Origin: Geosporobacter ferrireducens
GTDB lineage: Bacteria > Bacillota > Clostridia > Peptostreptococcales > Thermotaleaceae
Assembly: GCF_001750685.1 (NCBI RefSeq)
Contig: NZ_CP017269.1
Coordinates: forward strand, 2,211,416 to 2,275,415
DNA length: 64,000 nucleotides
Direction: 5' to 3'
This document shows positions 46,040 to 54,422 of this stretch, piece by piece (the first letter of the stretch is position 1; each line of letters begins with the position of its first letter). Below the pieces are notes generated by a model. That model saw only the letters and a program-made list of their open reading frames with translations. It was not told where the DNA came from and searched no databases. A program made the position numbers and the translations under genes.

Positions 46040-46570
46040 TTAAAAGGTCGGTTCGATTAAACCGTAATGTCCATCCTTTCGCTTGTATACAACATTGATA
46101 TCATCTGTTTCTGCATTGGTAAATACGAAGAAATTATGTCCGATTAATTCCATCTGCAGGACTGCTTCCTCTGCATCCATCGGCTTCATCGCAAACCGCT
46201 TTGTCTTCACAATTCGCGATTCATTTCTCTCTGCAGCCTCTATATCCGGTATATTTTCGAATCGGATGGTATCATGACCTCGATATCGCTTTTCCAGCTT
46301 TGTTTTATGCTTTTCAATTTGCCGGTTTAATTTGTCTATCACCCGATCTACGGATGTATACATATCTTCCGTCGCTTCTTCAACTCTCAATAATGATCCG
46401 TTAATTGGGATGGTTACCTCTAAGATCTGCCTATTTTTCTCAACACTTAAAGTTGCCTGAGCCTCTGTATCCTCCTTGAAGTATTTTCCAAACCTTTCTA
46501 GTTTTGCTGTGACTGCGTCCCGTAAAGCATCTGTAACCTCTAGATTTCTTCCACTTACCTTGATCTTCAT
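46040..46570 (-). CDS. hpf: Ribosome hibernation-promoting factor, long form
   Basis: 176 residues. The N-terminal RaiA/HPF domain (residues 1-100; MKIKVSGRNLEVTDALRD) binds the decoding region of the 30S subunit. The C-terminal domain (about 118-176; RIVKTKRFAMKPMDAEEAVLQMELIGHNFFVF in parts) dimerises ribosomes into 100S particles, which defines the long form. It is transcribed alone. A structured ncRNA that may be raiA RNA lies 1.5 kb upstream. Confidence 0.96.
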   Translation of the reverse strand: MKIKVSGRNLEVTDALRDAVTAKLERFGKYFKEDTEAQATLSVEKNRQILEVTIPINGSLLRVEEATEDMYTSVDRVIDKLNRQIEKHKTKLEKRYRGHDTIRFENIPDIEAAERNESRIVKTKRFAMKPMDAEEAVLQMELIGHNFFVFTNAETDDINVVYKRKDGHYGLIEPTF

Positions 46571-47329
46571 ATACTTCAGCTCCTTCCAACATATCTATAA
46601 ATCAATGAGTTAAGTCTCCTTAACTCAAAGTTTATCAAATTTTTGAGAATTTATTCCATATTCACTTATTATTTCTATTATTATTCAATAATCCAAAATT
46701 CTTTCCTGCTCCTCTCAATAAAAATTTTTTAATCTTGGACAAGTACTATATCTATTATTTTACCCACCAGATTTTTTATAAAACAGGTTGTATTACTTTT
46801 TTCAATCATCATTTGTCAAATGATGAAAATCTTGTGAAAGTATCTTTTTCAACAACTTGTCCACAATCTTTTTCCTTTGTAAGAATATCGGTATTTTTTT
46901 AGCGTTTTTATAGTCCTTTTCAACAGATTCTACGGAACCCTCTACTGAAAAAAATATATATTTCTTAAGATCTAACAAATTTTTTCCTTCTATCTTTCCT
47001 TATTTTCATGCGTTCTTTGTAATAAATTTCATTTATACAGTTTATCCACAGACGGCAGTGATGTGTTCACATTTTCTGTGGATAATGTGGATAGTTCTGT
47101 TGATAACTTGTTTTTTCAATATTTTTTTATGTGGAAAACAATGTGAATATATAGTGGACAAGTATTTTTTGGCGTTAAATGTAATAATTTGTAATGAATG
47201 AGATCTATTTTTTATACAGACGTCTACAACTTTTTCATAATGCACCGTTTTTTATGATATGACAGTTTTTTTTTACAACCTACTATGTATATGTTTGTTG
47301 TTGGTGAAATATGCTTAGAAAATATTCAA
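46571..47329. other. 759-bp AT-rich gene-free region
   Basis: No credible gene. It holds the hpf leader (46571 onward), a small hairpin around ATCATTTGTCAAATGAT near 46808, a DnaA-like box TTGTCCACA at 46857-46865, many T-runs, and the DnaA-box cluster at 47042-47106. The longest reading frame here lacks a ribosome site. Confidence 0.7.
47042..47106. other. Second DnaA-box cluster
   Basis: Exact boxes at 47042-47050 (TTATCCACA) and 47077-47085 (TGTGGATAA, reverse), then one-mismatch reverse boxes in near tandem at 47086-47094 (TGTGGATAG) and 47098-47106 (TGTTGATAA). It lies in a long AT-rich gap between hpf and the PilZ gene. No replication genes are nearby. Confidence 0.7.
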
Positions 47330-47788
47330 CTATTTTCCTTCACCATCTCTGCTCCGAAGGCATACTGCCGGTTCATCTTTCGCACAAATACTACAGCTAT
47401 GCCATTGTTTATATTTATAGAGTTTAATTGCCAGCTGGTTAAACAAATATACATATTTAGAGCGAGTCGCTTCATCTATATAGAACTCAACACCATATTC
47501 CCAGACTCCCGCTTCTTTTTTATGGGTACGAATTACAGAACCCCAAAATTGATAGTCCTGTCCGCATATCCTGGCATCAAATTCCAATATAACTTTTTTA
47601 CTTTCCGGAAGCTTTAAATGTGACATAAACCGCAGGCCCCCAGGTCCGATATCCTTAATACATACATTGGTACTTCCGGTCTTCATAGGATGTCCATCTA
47701 CTAAAACAATCGTCATCGTTGCACACAACGGATGGTTTAATTTAATACGAAAGTACTCCCGTTTGTCATTTAACGCCCGCATTTCCAT
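47330..47788 (-). CDS. PilZ domain c-di-GMP-binding protein
   Basis: 152 residues from the ATG at 47788 with AAGGGGG 6 nt upstream; the frame to 47872 runs into the riboswitch terminator. c-di-GMP motifs: RxxxR in KREYFRI near residue 8, and the second motif in the region IKDIGPGGLRF near 44. A beta-barrel fold is expected; the C-terminus is Cys-containing (CSICAKDEPAVC) and may bind metal. A c-di-GMP-I riboswitch precedes it, so its own second messenger controls its synthesis. Nearby flagellar and HD-GYP genes point to motility control. Confidence 0.88.
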   Translation of the reverse strand: MEMRALNDKREYFRIKLNHPLCATMTIVLVDGHPMKTGSTNVCIKDIGPGGLRFMSHLKLPESKKVILEFDARICGQDYQFWGSVIRTHKKEAGVWEYGVEFYIDEATRSKYVYLFNQLAIKLYKYKQWHSCSICAKDEPAVCLRSRDGEGK

Positions 47789-47841
47789 AAGCATCCCCCT
47801 TTGATTGCACGCCCCCATGTTATCTCCTGCAGCATATAAAT

Positions 47842-47885
47842 AAAAAAGACTCAAAGCATATGTAAAGTACAAAGGCCTTGGTCTT
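47842..47885 (-). terminator. Expression-platform terminator of the c-di-GMP riboswitch
   Basis: AGACCAAGGC pairs with GCTTTGAGTCT (one bulge, one G-U) and is followed on the minus strand by TTTTTTATT, between the aptamer and the PilZ gene. Confidence 0.72.
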
Positions 47886-47909
47886 CTTCCATCGCATCAC
47901 AAAACATAC

Positions 47910-47990
47910 TTTGGTAACTTGGCGATCATAGGAATAATCCCTTAGACCCATAGCTTTGCGGCCTTATCTTTAGATAAGTGTGCCTTTTTT
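47910..47990 (-). promoter_or_regulatory. Cyclic di-GMP-I riboswitch (GEMM)
   Basis: The minus strand reads GGCACACTTATC, GCCGCAAAGCTATGGGTCTA, AGGG, then ATGATCGCCAAGTTACC. The conserved CGCAAAGC, the GGTCTAA junction, and the tetraloop-receptor GCCAAGTTACC match class I c-di-GMP aptamers. It is in the PilZ gene leader. Confidence 0.88.
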
Positions 47991-48119
47991 CCATATGTAA
48001 TACTTTTCTATTTAGTTTTGATATTCAACTTTCTTTGCCTCACCATCTATAGGATTATATTATCATATTGAATCTGTCGGAATTTGCAAAATATTGTATC
48101 TATTTCTTTATCAAAATAA

Positions 48120-48416
48120 AAAAACCTTAATAGCGCGCTATCAAGGTTTCTCTTTCTTGAGTTACATATATTCTTAGCTGACCTGGTCTTTGACCCCACA
48201 CTCGCCTGCTGGAAGGTTCGCTCCGGGTTCGCCGTCACTACTACCTCTCTCAGTTTTCTCAAGCAATGATTTCCATAGAAATGCATTTGAACAAGAACCT
48301 GGCAGGTCTTACCCCTAAGCCGCACCATGCTCAGTAATCTTATTTTTAATTACCTTACGTGGGTCCCTTTGCCTGCGACTGGCTTGGACTTGCAACCACA
48401 GACCTAAAATATATGC
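48120..48416 (-). ncRNA. Structured non-coding RNA of about 300 nt, possibly raiA RNA
   Basis: It has its own consensus promoter (48423-48451) and a strong intrinsic terminator at the 3' end (AACCTTGATAGCGC / GCGCTATTAAGGTT with seven T, 48120-48148). The body is GC-richer than its flanks and full of pairing segments: GACCCAC with GTGGGGTC, and repeated GCAGGC against GCCTGC. It lies upstream of hpf (raiA family) with PilZ between, as raiA RNAs often do in Clostridia. Identity as raiA is from context and remembered motifs, not a model search. It is not RNase P, tmRNA, SRP RNA or 6S by their hallmarks. An overlapping 93-codon frame is a shadow. Confidence 0.75.
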
Positions 48417-48422
48417 TCTATT

Positions 48423-48451
48423 ATTATAGCCTATTTTAAAGCTTTTATCAA
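48423..48451 (-). promoter_or_regulatory. Promoter of the ncRNA
   Basis: On the minus strand TTGATA, exactly 17 bp, then TATAAT: a near-consensus housekeeping promoter, with the expected start about 7 bp downstream. Confidence 0.88.
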
Positions 48452-48497
48452 CATACAAACCTATCCATCCAATACAGGCAGGCCTTTTGTGTGTCTC

Positions 48498-48992
48498 TTA
48501 TTTCTGTTCCTTATTGTCTATAAACACACCCTGTACATCGGCATACCTTCGTGTATAGGTGGCAGCAATTTTATTTCCCTGCTGCTCTGCCTTATTCTTC
48601 TTCATCTCCAGCTTTAATTTTTCTAAATCCTGCTGTAAATGGCTGCTGTTCTGCCGATCGACTTCCTCGATTTTCTTAAGGAGTATCATAATATGACCTA
48701 CGTTTTTCTGTAGGGCAGCCGCACTAGGATAGACCTTGGCATCTATCTCTTCAAAAGATTGGATATGCAGCTCTTTTTTCAAAAGGGTGTATTGCTCTAA
48801 AAATTTGGCATCCAGGCTATTAATCAGATTCATGATATTCTGTTTTTTTTCAATCTGAGAAGAAAGCCCTTCTATGTCTCCTGCTTTAATACTATTCCCT
48901 TGCAGTATAGTAAACTCCAGCAGTTTTTCCAACCGGGCGATCTTCTGACTGGTTAACTCCAGTACAACTTCAATCCGTTCTTTAATATCCAT
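48498..48992 (-). CDS. flgN: FlgN-like flagellar export chaperone
   Basis: 164 residues from the ATG at 48992 (GGAGAG upstream; an ATG at 49004 overlaps the fliS stop and has no site). All-helical coiled-coil protein ending in YADVQGVFIDNKEQ, similar to the ends of FlgN proteins that escort hook-filament junction proteins. Directly after fliS it could equally be a FliT-type chaperone for FliD. Last gene of the filament operon. Confidence 0.72.
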   Translation of the reverse strand: MDIKERIEVVLELTSQKIARLEKLLEFTILQGNSIKAGDIEGLSSQIEKKQNIMNLINSLDAKFLEQYTLLKKELHIQSFEEIDAKVYPSAAALQKNVGHIMILLKKIEEVDRQNSSHLQQDLEKLKLEMKKNKAEQQGNKIAATYTRRYADVQGVFIDNKEQK

Positions 48993-49003
48993 TTTACTCT
49001 CCA

Positions 49004-49390
49004 TTACTTATTTTTAGCCAGATGCATGGCTTCCTTCCAGGTATCCCGCAGCTGGGTGATGATCTCTAAGGCTTCTGCTATGTATTGTTTGTCTTTCTTT
49101 ACATTGGCATCTATCAAGCGTTCCAAAATAAAGACGTATAGGGATCTCAAATTCTTAGAAATCTCGTATTGCATATCCAGGGTGATATTCAATTCCGTGA
49201 TGATATCACTGGTTCTAAGGATCAATTGATGGGCTTTGGATATATTTTTTTCGTCGATTGCCAACATTGCCTGGTTGGCAAACTTAATAGCACCATTGTA
49301 CAGCATCAAAGTTAATTCTTGTGGGGGTGCCATCATGACGTTATTTTGCTTGTATTGATTGTATGCATTATATGGATTATTTAAAGCCAC
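49004..49390 (-). CDS. fliS: Flagellar export chaperone FliS
   Basis: 128 residues from the GTG at 49390 with GAGGTG 6 nt upstream. It starts ALNNPYNAYNQYKQN; MAPPQELTLMLYNGAIKF is the family hallmark. FliS is a helical bundle that binds the flagellin C-terminus in the cytoplasm and prevents early polymerisation. Follows fliD closely. Confidence 0.95.
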   Translation of the reverse strand: MALNNPYNAYNQYKQNNVMMAPPQELTLMLYNGAIKFANQAMLAIDEKNISKAHQLILRTSDIITELNITLDMQYEISKNLRSLYVFILERLIDANVKKDKQYIAEALEIITQLRDTWKEAMHLAKNK

Positions 49391-49412
49391 ACAGATCACC
49401 TCTTATTATCAA

Positions 49413-51041
49413 TTATAATGATCCCAACTGCTGAGATATCCAGCTGCTTTGAGAATTCATTTGCTGTAGTGCCTTTTCCATGGCAGTAAACTTGGTCCAA
49501 TAGGCGTTTTCAATTCTTACTAATCTGCTTTCTTCATTATAGATGCTCTTTTCTATATCGAGGATATCCTTGTCCAAGTAGCTGAGTGAACCGGTTCCAG
49601 TTGCCTTACCCAAGACAAAGTCTACCAATATGTTACTTTTTACATTACGATAGAGATCCTCATTCCCACCGGTACCAGACTTGTTGATAAGCTCCTTCAT
49701 ACCATCCACTATATCATCAAATAGCCGGTTAATCAATCCGGATTCTTTCTTTTTTGCATCTCCCTCTGTTGCTGTAGGTTCTTGAAAAAATAAATTCATT
49801 ACACTTTCAGGATCATCAGCAATAGCTTTTTTGAGTTTTTCTTCATCGATAATCAGTTTTCCCTTTGTATCATATGTCCCTGTATTGATCCCTATAAGCG
49901 TCAATTGATTGTACTTTCCCGCTCCCTCAACTTCACTATACAAACCTAGTCTCATCGTGGCCAAAGTATTTTGTATTGTTGAATCATTGTAGAGCATTCC
50001 TGCTTTTGCTTTTTCTTCCCACTTTTTGATTTCATCATCAGACATAGATTCTTTTTGTTCTGCTGTTAGAGGCTTATAGTCTCTATTTGGTTTTTCTCTA
50101 ACCATGCTGTTTAATTTAGCAATAAGTTCATTATACTTGTCTACAAAGGTTTTGATCTTATCATAGACTCCATCTACGTCAGTATTTACGTTAATCGTTA
50201 CAGGAGATTCCGTTTTAGCTTTTAATTCGATTTGTATTCCATTGATGGTAAAGTTATTTGAAGAATATTCTATGTCTTCAGCACCATTGAAATTGATTTT
50301 GGCGTTTATTCCTGAATATTCTATCGAACCACCATCAGCAGTAGACTCTCCACTGAATGTTAATTTTAATCCGTTAAACAAAGCTTCTGCATTTTCATCT
50401 ATCTTAATCTTGGCTTCACTTCCAGTCTTTACCGTAGAGATAAACACTCTTTTTGCAGTAGCATCATAACTGGCATTAACACCATCTACTTCGCTATTTA
50501 TCTTTTTTACTACGTCTGAGACTTTAGCACCCTTATCAAACTGTAGTTCTTTACCATTAATTTCTACTGTATATACTCCACCGTTGCCGCTCCAATCGTA
50601 AGTCTCATCACCATTCGCATCAACAAATAATTCTCCTAACGTAATGTTATCTACTGCGGATGAGCTGGCAGCACTGACTCCTGTAGCGAGGTTCTTTACT
50701 TCTAATGTATAACTCCCCGGTGTTGCACTAGCTAAAGCCGAAACGCTTACAGCACTCTCGTTAGATGAAGTAACTTTTTTGACATAGCTAAAATTACTAG
50801 AGCTATTGGACATCAATCCTCCTGTTATACTGGTTTTTGTCATTTCCAGCTCTTTCCGAATATCTAGTACAAAATTAGCAAAATCTTTGTTTACACTATT
50901 ATAGGTTTCTTGTTTCCATAACTTCAACTGCTTATTCTGACCGTATCTATCTACCTTCGCTCTCTCCACCTTCATAAGACTTTGAATGATGGATTGTGTA
51001 TCTAACCCCGATGCAATCCCTGATATTCTCAAACTACTCAC
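49413..51041 (-). CDS. fliD: Flagellar filament cap protein FliD
   Basis: 542 residues from the GTG at 51041 with AAAGGGAG 8 nt upstream. The N-terminal FliD_N region reads ISGIASGLDTQSIIQSLM and the C-terminal coiled region reads RLVRIENAYWTKFTAMEKALQQ in parts. The middle (about 95-300) is a variable beta-rich domain. It forms the cap under which flagellin folds. Upstream of fliS in a typical order. Confidence 0.95.
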   Translation of the reverse strand: MSSLRISGIASGLDTQSIIQSLMKVERAKVDRYGQNKQLKLWKQETYNSVNKDFANFVLDIRKELEMTKTSITGGLMSNSSSNFSYVKKVTSSNESAVSVSALASATPGSYTLEVKNLATGVSAASSSAVDNITLGELFVDANGDETYDWSGNGGVYTVEINGKELQFDKGAKVSDVVKKINSEVDGVNASYDATAKRVFISTVKTGSEAKIKIDENAEALFNGLKLTFSGESTADGGSIEYSGINAKINFNGAEDIEYSSNNFTINGIQIELKAKTESPVTINVNTDVDGVYDKIKTFVDKYNELIAKLNSMVREKPNRDYKPLTAEQKESMSDDEIKKWEEKAKAGMLYNDSTIQNTLATMRLGLYSEVEGAGKYNQLTLIGINTGTYDTKGKLIIDEEKLKKAIADDPESVMNLFFQEPTATEGDAKKKESGLINRLFDDIVDGMKELINKSGTGGNEDLYRNVKSNILVDFVLGKATGTGSLSYLDKDILDIEKSIYNEESRLVRIENAYWTKFTAMEKALQQMNSQSSWISQQLGSL

Positions 51042-51107
51042 CTTTATCACTCCCTTTTATTCTTTTAACAAGATTTCGTTCTTAGCAATTCTAAAAAAGT
51101 AAATAAC

Positions 51108-51464
51108 CTATATTTTCTTGTCTACAAATAGTCCTGTTCTTTCCAACATAGCTGCAACCATATCCAATATTTTTTCTGGGGGAATTTCTTTGACTGTCTC
51201 TTTTGTCTCATTATCAACAATTTTTACAAGGATTTGTTTGGTTCCTTCATGGATGGAAAATTTCAGGCTTGTATTGCTTATCTTCAAATCCTTGTTTGCC
51301 TTTTCTATGGCGTCGATAAACTGTTTTTCTCCCGGAAATGGCTGTTGGGAAGCTTGTCCTCCATTAGACACATTGGCTTCAACATTAATAGAATTTTGCT
51401 GTCCGTTAGAAGAACTACTCGAACTATACTGTTGATTAGACATGGAAATGCTCTCAACTTTCAC
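51108..51464 (-). CDS. flaG: FlaG family protein
   Basis: 118 residues from a GTG at 51464 with AAGGTGG 8 nt upstream. A Ser/Asn/Gln-rich N-terminus (about 50 residues) precedes the FlaG domain: LKFSIHEGTKQILVKIVD and EIPPEKILDMVA. FlaG influences filament length in several species. Lies just upstream of fliD. Confidence 0.92.
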   Translation of the reverse strand: MKVESISMSNQQYSSSSSSNGQQNSINVEANVSNGGQASQQPFPGEKQFIDAIEKANKDLKISNTSLKFSIHEGTKQILVKIVDNETKETVKEIPPEKILDMVAAMLERTGLFVDKKI

Positions 51465-51622
51465 CGTTTACACCACCTTATATAGTTTTCTAACCAGATT
51501 ATCGGTAATTTTCTCGCTTGACTTTAGGTTTAATGGTTAATATTTACAAAGTTAATTCAAAGACTCAGACTATTAAGATAAGTGTGTTTGGTTCAGTAAT
51601 CATGAATTTATATCCGCTTTCA

Positions 51623-52000
51623 TTACGCCAGGAGATAAGGTCTTAAAATTCTTTCCACTTCCTCTTTCCAGCCTATAAAAGCAGGATAAATTTCTTGTTT
51701 TATTTGCTCTTCTAGTTGGGATTGCTTCTCTTGTTTATAGCTATTCATTGCCTTATGAATATTTTCTTTTACCTCTATCGTGCGTTCACCAACATTATTA
51801 TTTGGAAGTTTATCTTCCATTGGCATTATAGCATTCTCTATGCTAGATATCCCTTCAGCAATATCTTGTAAAACTATAAAAGCATTTTCATATCGTAACT
51901 CTTTTATCTGATTTTGAATATACTCAAAACCTTCTTCTATAGTATTTAATAGTCCCAAACATTTTTCTATTACGTCATAATATTTTTTTATGTGAATCAT
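51623..52000 (-). CDS. Hypothetical helical protein of the flagellar cluster (125 aa)
   Basis: Begins MIHIKKYYDVIEKCLG and is almost all helix (GLLNTIEEGFEYIQNQIKEL), without Cys pairs or membrane segments. The AAGGAG site touches the ATG, an odd spacing. Similar small proteins accompany flaG-fliD in Clostridia, suggesting a chaperone or adaptor, but I do not recognise a named family. Confidence 0.7.
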   Translation of the reverse strand: MIHIKKYYDVIEKCLGLLNTIEEGFEYIQNQIKELRYENAFIVLQDIAEGISSIENAIMPMEDKLPNNNVGERTIEVKENIHKAMNSYKQEKQSQLEEQIKQEIYPAFIGWKEEVERILRPYLLA

Positions 52001-52021
52001 CTCCTTCTGTGATTTTTGTGT

Positions 52022-52195
52022 TTATATACTCAGCAAATACTGTCCATGCTCGGTCTCCAGTAAAGAGGCTGCTACTTCTTGTAACTCTTTTTTTGTAATA
52101 AATCTATTGTGATAGGCTATTTCTTCAAAAATGCGATGTAGGAATCTTATTCTTAATCAACTAATTGAACATAATTTCTAGATTCTAAAAGCGCA
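52022..52195 (-). pseudogene. Decayed 3' fragment of a second rfbA
   Basis: The minus strand encodes EEIAYHNRFITKKELQEV and then LLETEHGQYLLSI-stop, aligning with [18 protein letters not shown] and [13 protein letters not shown] at the end of the intact rfbA next door. Upstream, LLESRNYVQ matches LLEASNFVQ but in a shifted frame with stops. The fragment is a truncated duplicate, and the 5' part is missing. Confidence 0.85.
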
Positions 52196-52251
52196 TTATT
52201 GATTTCTGATTCTAACCTTTCAATACGTCGAAAAAAATTGTGATTTTATTC

Positions 52252-52389
52252 TAGATTAAAAAGATTACTCAAAGCATAAGTAGAGCTGGATGCCTATACG
52301 ATAATGCTCCAATGGAAAGATAGTTCAATACATTTAAATGCTGCTGATCCATCTCTTTTATTTTAAGAAAGATGATTTATCTATTTATT
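52252..52389 (+). pseudogene. IS3-family transposase (OrfB) remnant
   Basis: The plus frame from 52261 reads KITQSISRAGCLYDNAPMER, then an in-frame stop and FNTFKC. This matches the conserved integrase-core segment around SRxGxxYDNAxMExFF of IS3/IS150-type OrfB proteins. Only about 40 codons survive, with several stops. It adjoins the rfbA fragment and marks an old insertion or recombination. Confidence 0.75.
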
Positions 52390-52409
52390 AACTCATTATG
52401 ACACCGCTA

Positions 52410-53267
52410 CTATATTCTTAACAAATACTGTCCGTACGCTGTCTTTAGCAACGGTTCTGCTAATGCGTGTAGCTGTTCTTTTGTAATATAGCGATTGCGA
52501 TAAGCTATTTCTTCGATACAAGCAATGTAGAGTCCTTGCCTCTTCTGTATAGCTTGTACAAAATTACTGGCTTCTAACAGTGAATCATGAGTTCCAGTAT
52601 CTAACCACGCAAATCCCCTACCTAAAATATCTACCTCTAGATTCTTCCTACTTAAATATGCTTTATTAATATCAGTAATCTCTAATTCTCCTCTTGAAGA
52701 TGGTTCTAAAGTTTTTGCAATCTTAACTACATTTCTATCATAAAAATATAATCCTGGCACAGCATAGTTAGACTTTGGTTTTTCCGGTTTTTCTTCCAAA
52801 GATTTTATAGATTTGTCTTCGCCTATTTCTACAATGCCATAATCTTCAGGATTGTTTACATAATAAGCAAAAATATGGGCTCCTTCTTTCATAAGTTTTG
52901 CTTTTTTCAAAATAGCAGAAAATCCCTGACCGTAAAATATATTATCTCCTAAAATTAAACATACATTATTTTCCGCTATAAAGTTCTCTGCAATAATCAG
53001 AGCCTGTGCAATTCCTCTTGGAGCCTCCTGAATAGCGTAGTGAAATGAAACCCCTATTTGTGATCCATCTCCCAATAGTTCTTCGTACATAGGCAAATCT
53101 CTCTCTGTAGAAATTATTAATATATCCCTTATACCTGCTAAAAGCAATACTGATAACGGATAATAAATCATAGGTTTATCATATATAGGTATAATCTGCT
53201 TACTAATTGCTTTTGTACAAGGATAAAGTCTAGTGCCACTTCCTCCAGCTAAAATGATTCCTTTCAT
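52410..53267 (-). CDS. rfbA: Glucose-1-phosphate thymidylyltransferase
   Basis: 285 residues. Makes dTDP-glucose from dTTP and glucose-1-phosphate. Nucleotide-binding [17 protein letters not shown] at the start, then [18 protein letters not shown] near residue 108, and [10 protein letters not shown] near 220. The cluster lacks rfbC and rfbD, so the product is not directed to rhamnose. Third enzyme gene after wecE and rfbB in transcription order, and next to its own decayed copy. Confidence 0.97.
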   Translation of the reverse strand: MKGIILAGGSGTRLYPCTKAISKQIIPIYDKPMIYYPLSVLLLAGIRDILIISTERDLPMYEELLGDGSQIGVSFHYAIQEAPRGIAQALIIAENFIAENNVCLILGDNIFYGQGFSAILKKAKLMKEGAHIFAYYVNNPEDYGIVEIGEDKSIKSLEEKPEKPKSNYAVPGLYFYDRNVVKIAKTLEPSSRGELEITDINKAYLSRKNLEVDILGRGFAWLDTGTHDSLLEASNFVQAIQKRQGLYIACIEEIAYRNRYITKEQLHALAEPLLKTAYGQYLLRI

Positions 53268-53342
53268 TTTTAAGTTCCCCCTATCCTGCTATTGACAAAG
53301 TAACTTTAGCAATTATGAATTTATAATTCTAGGTTACCTTAG

Positions 53343-54422
53343 TCACAGGAGATTTCCATACATTTTTTTATAGTATGTAGCATATTCTCCATTCACTATA
53401 TTTTCTAACCAATTTTCATTTTCTAAATACCATAAAATAGTGTGTTTCATTCCTTCATCAAAATCAGTGCTAGAGAACCATGCCAATTCTCGTTTAATTT
53501 TTTCAGCATTAATAGCATACCTTCTATCATGACCCTTTCGATCTGATATATAGGTAATCAATTCTTTACTTACACGCTTTCTTCTTATATCTCTCGGCGG
53601 CAATAGATGTTGTAAAAATTGTATGATAGTATTAATTACCTCAATGTTTTGTCGTTCATTATTTCCTCCAATATTGTAAACTTCTCCTGCTCTTCCTTTT
53701 TCCAAGATAATGCCTAATGCATTACAATGATCTCTAACATATAACCAATCTCTTATATTTTTTCCATCTCCATATACAGGTATCTTCTTTCCTGTTAAAC
53801 AATTTTGAATTACTAGAGGAATTAATTTTTCTGGGAATTGATAAGGTCCATAATTATTAGAACATCTGCTAATCATAACTGGCATTTTATATGTATCATA
53901 GTAAGCCTTCACTAACAAATCTCCTCCTGCTTTACTAGCAGCATAAGGATTATGAGGATCTAATGATGTTTTTTCTGTAAAAAATCCTACTTCACCTAGT
54001 GATCCGTACACTTCATCTGTAGAAATCTGCAGAAATTTTTTATCTTTTTTGAATCTATTCTCTTCTGTCCAGTATTTTTTTGCTATATCTAATAAAACTT
54101 GAACACCTAAAACATTTGTCTTTACAAATATAGTTGGATCCTTAACGCTTCTATCTACATGAGATTCAGCAGCAAAGTTGACAATATAGTCTATATCATG
54201 TGTCTCAAAAATCTTGTTAACTATACTCTTATCACAGATACAGCCTTTGATAAATTTATAATTTTCATATTTTGTTATATCTCTTAAATTTTCTATATTT
54301 CCAGCATAAGTCAATGCATCTAGATTAATAACAAGGATATCCTTTTTATATTGTTCAAACAGGTGATGTATAAAGTTTGAACCAATAAATCCTGCTCCAC
54401 CTGTAATTAAGTATGTTTTCAT
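53343..54422 (-). CDS. rfbB: dTDP-glucose 4,6-dehydratase
   Basis: 359-residue extended SDR. NAD site ITGGAGFIGSNF at the start, STDEVYG near residue 130, and catalytic Tyr/Lys in NPYAASKAG near 165. Converts dTDP-glucose to dTDP-4-keto-6-deoxyglucose. Its ATG overlaps the wecE stop by 4 bp (ATGA), so the two are translationally coupled. Confidence 0.97.
   Translation of the reverse strand: MKTYLITGGAGFIGSNFIHHLFEQYKKDILVINLDALTYAGNIENLRDITKYENYKFIKGCICDKSIVNKIFETHDIDYIVNFAAESHVDRSVKDPTIFVKTNVLGVQVLLDIAKKYWTEENRFKKDKKFLQISTDEVYGSLGEVGFFTEKTSLDPHNPYAASKAGGDLLVKAYYDTYKMPVMISRCSNNYGPYQFPEKLIPLVIQNCLTGKKIPVYGDGKNIRDWLYVRDHCNALGIILEKGRAGEVYNIGGNNERQNIEVINTIIQFLQHLLPPRDIRRKRVSKELITYISDRKGHDRRYAINAEKIKRELAWFSSTDFDEGMKHTILWYLENENWLENIVNGEYATYYKKMYGNLL

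Noticed and set aside
47042..47245. 67-codon minus-strand frame between hpf and the PilZ gene
   Set aside because: No ribosome site, and the frame crosses the DnaA-box cluster. Composition looks random.
48047..48328. 93-codon minus-strand frame in the structured RNA region
   Set aside because: It overlaps the ncRNA body and its terminator, has no ribosome site, and gives a basic low-plausibility protein. The RNA promoter, pairing and terminator explain the sequence better.
52410..54422. Rhamnose (rfbABCD) pathway
   Set aside because: rfbC and rfbD are absent, while a WecE-type transaminase and a formyltransferase are adjacent, pointing to an amino sugar.
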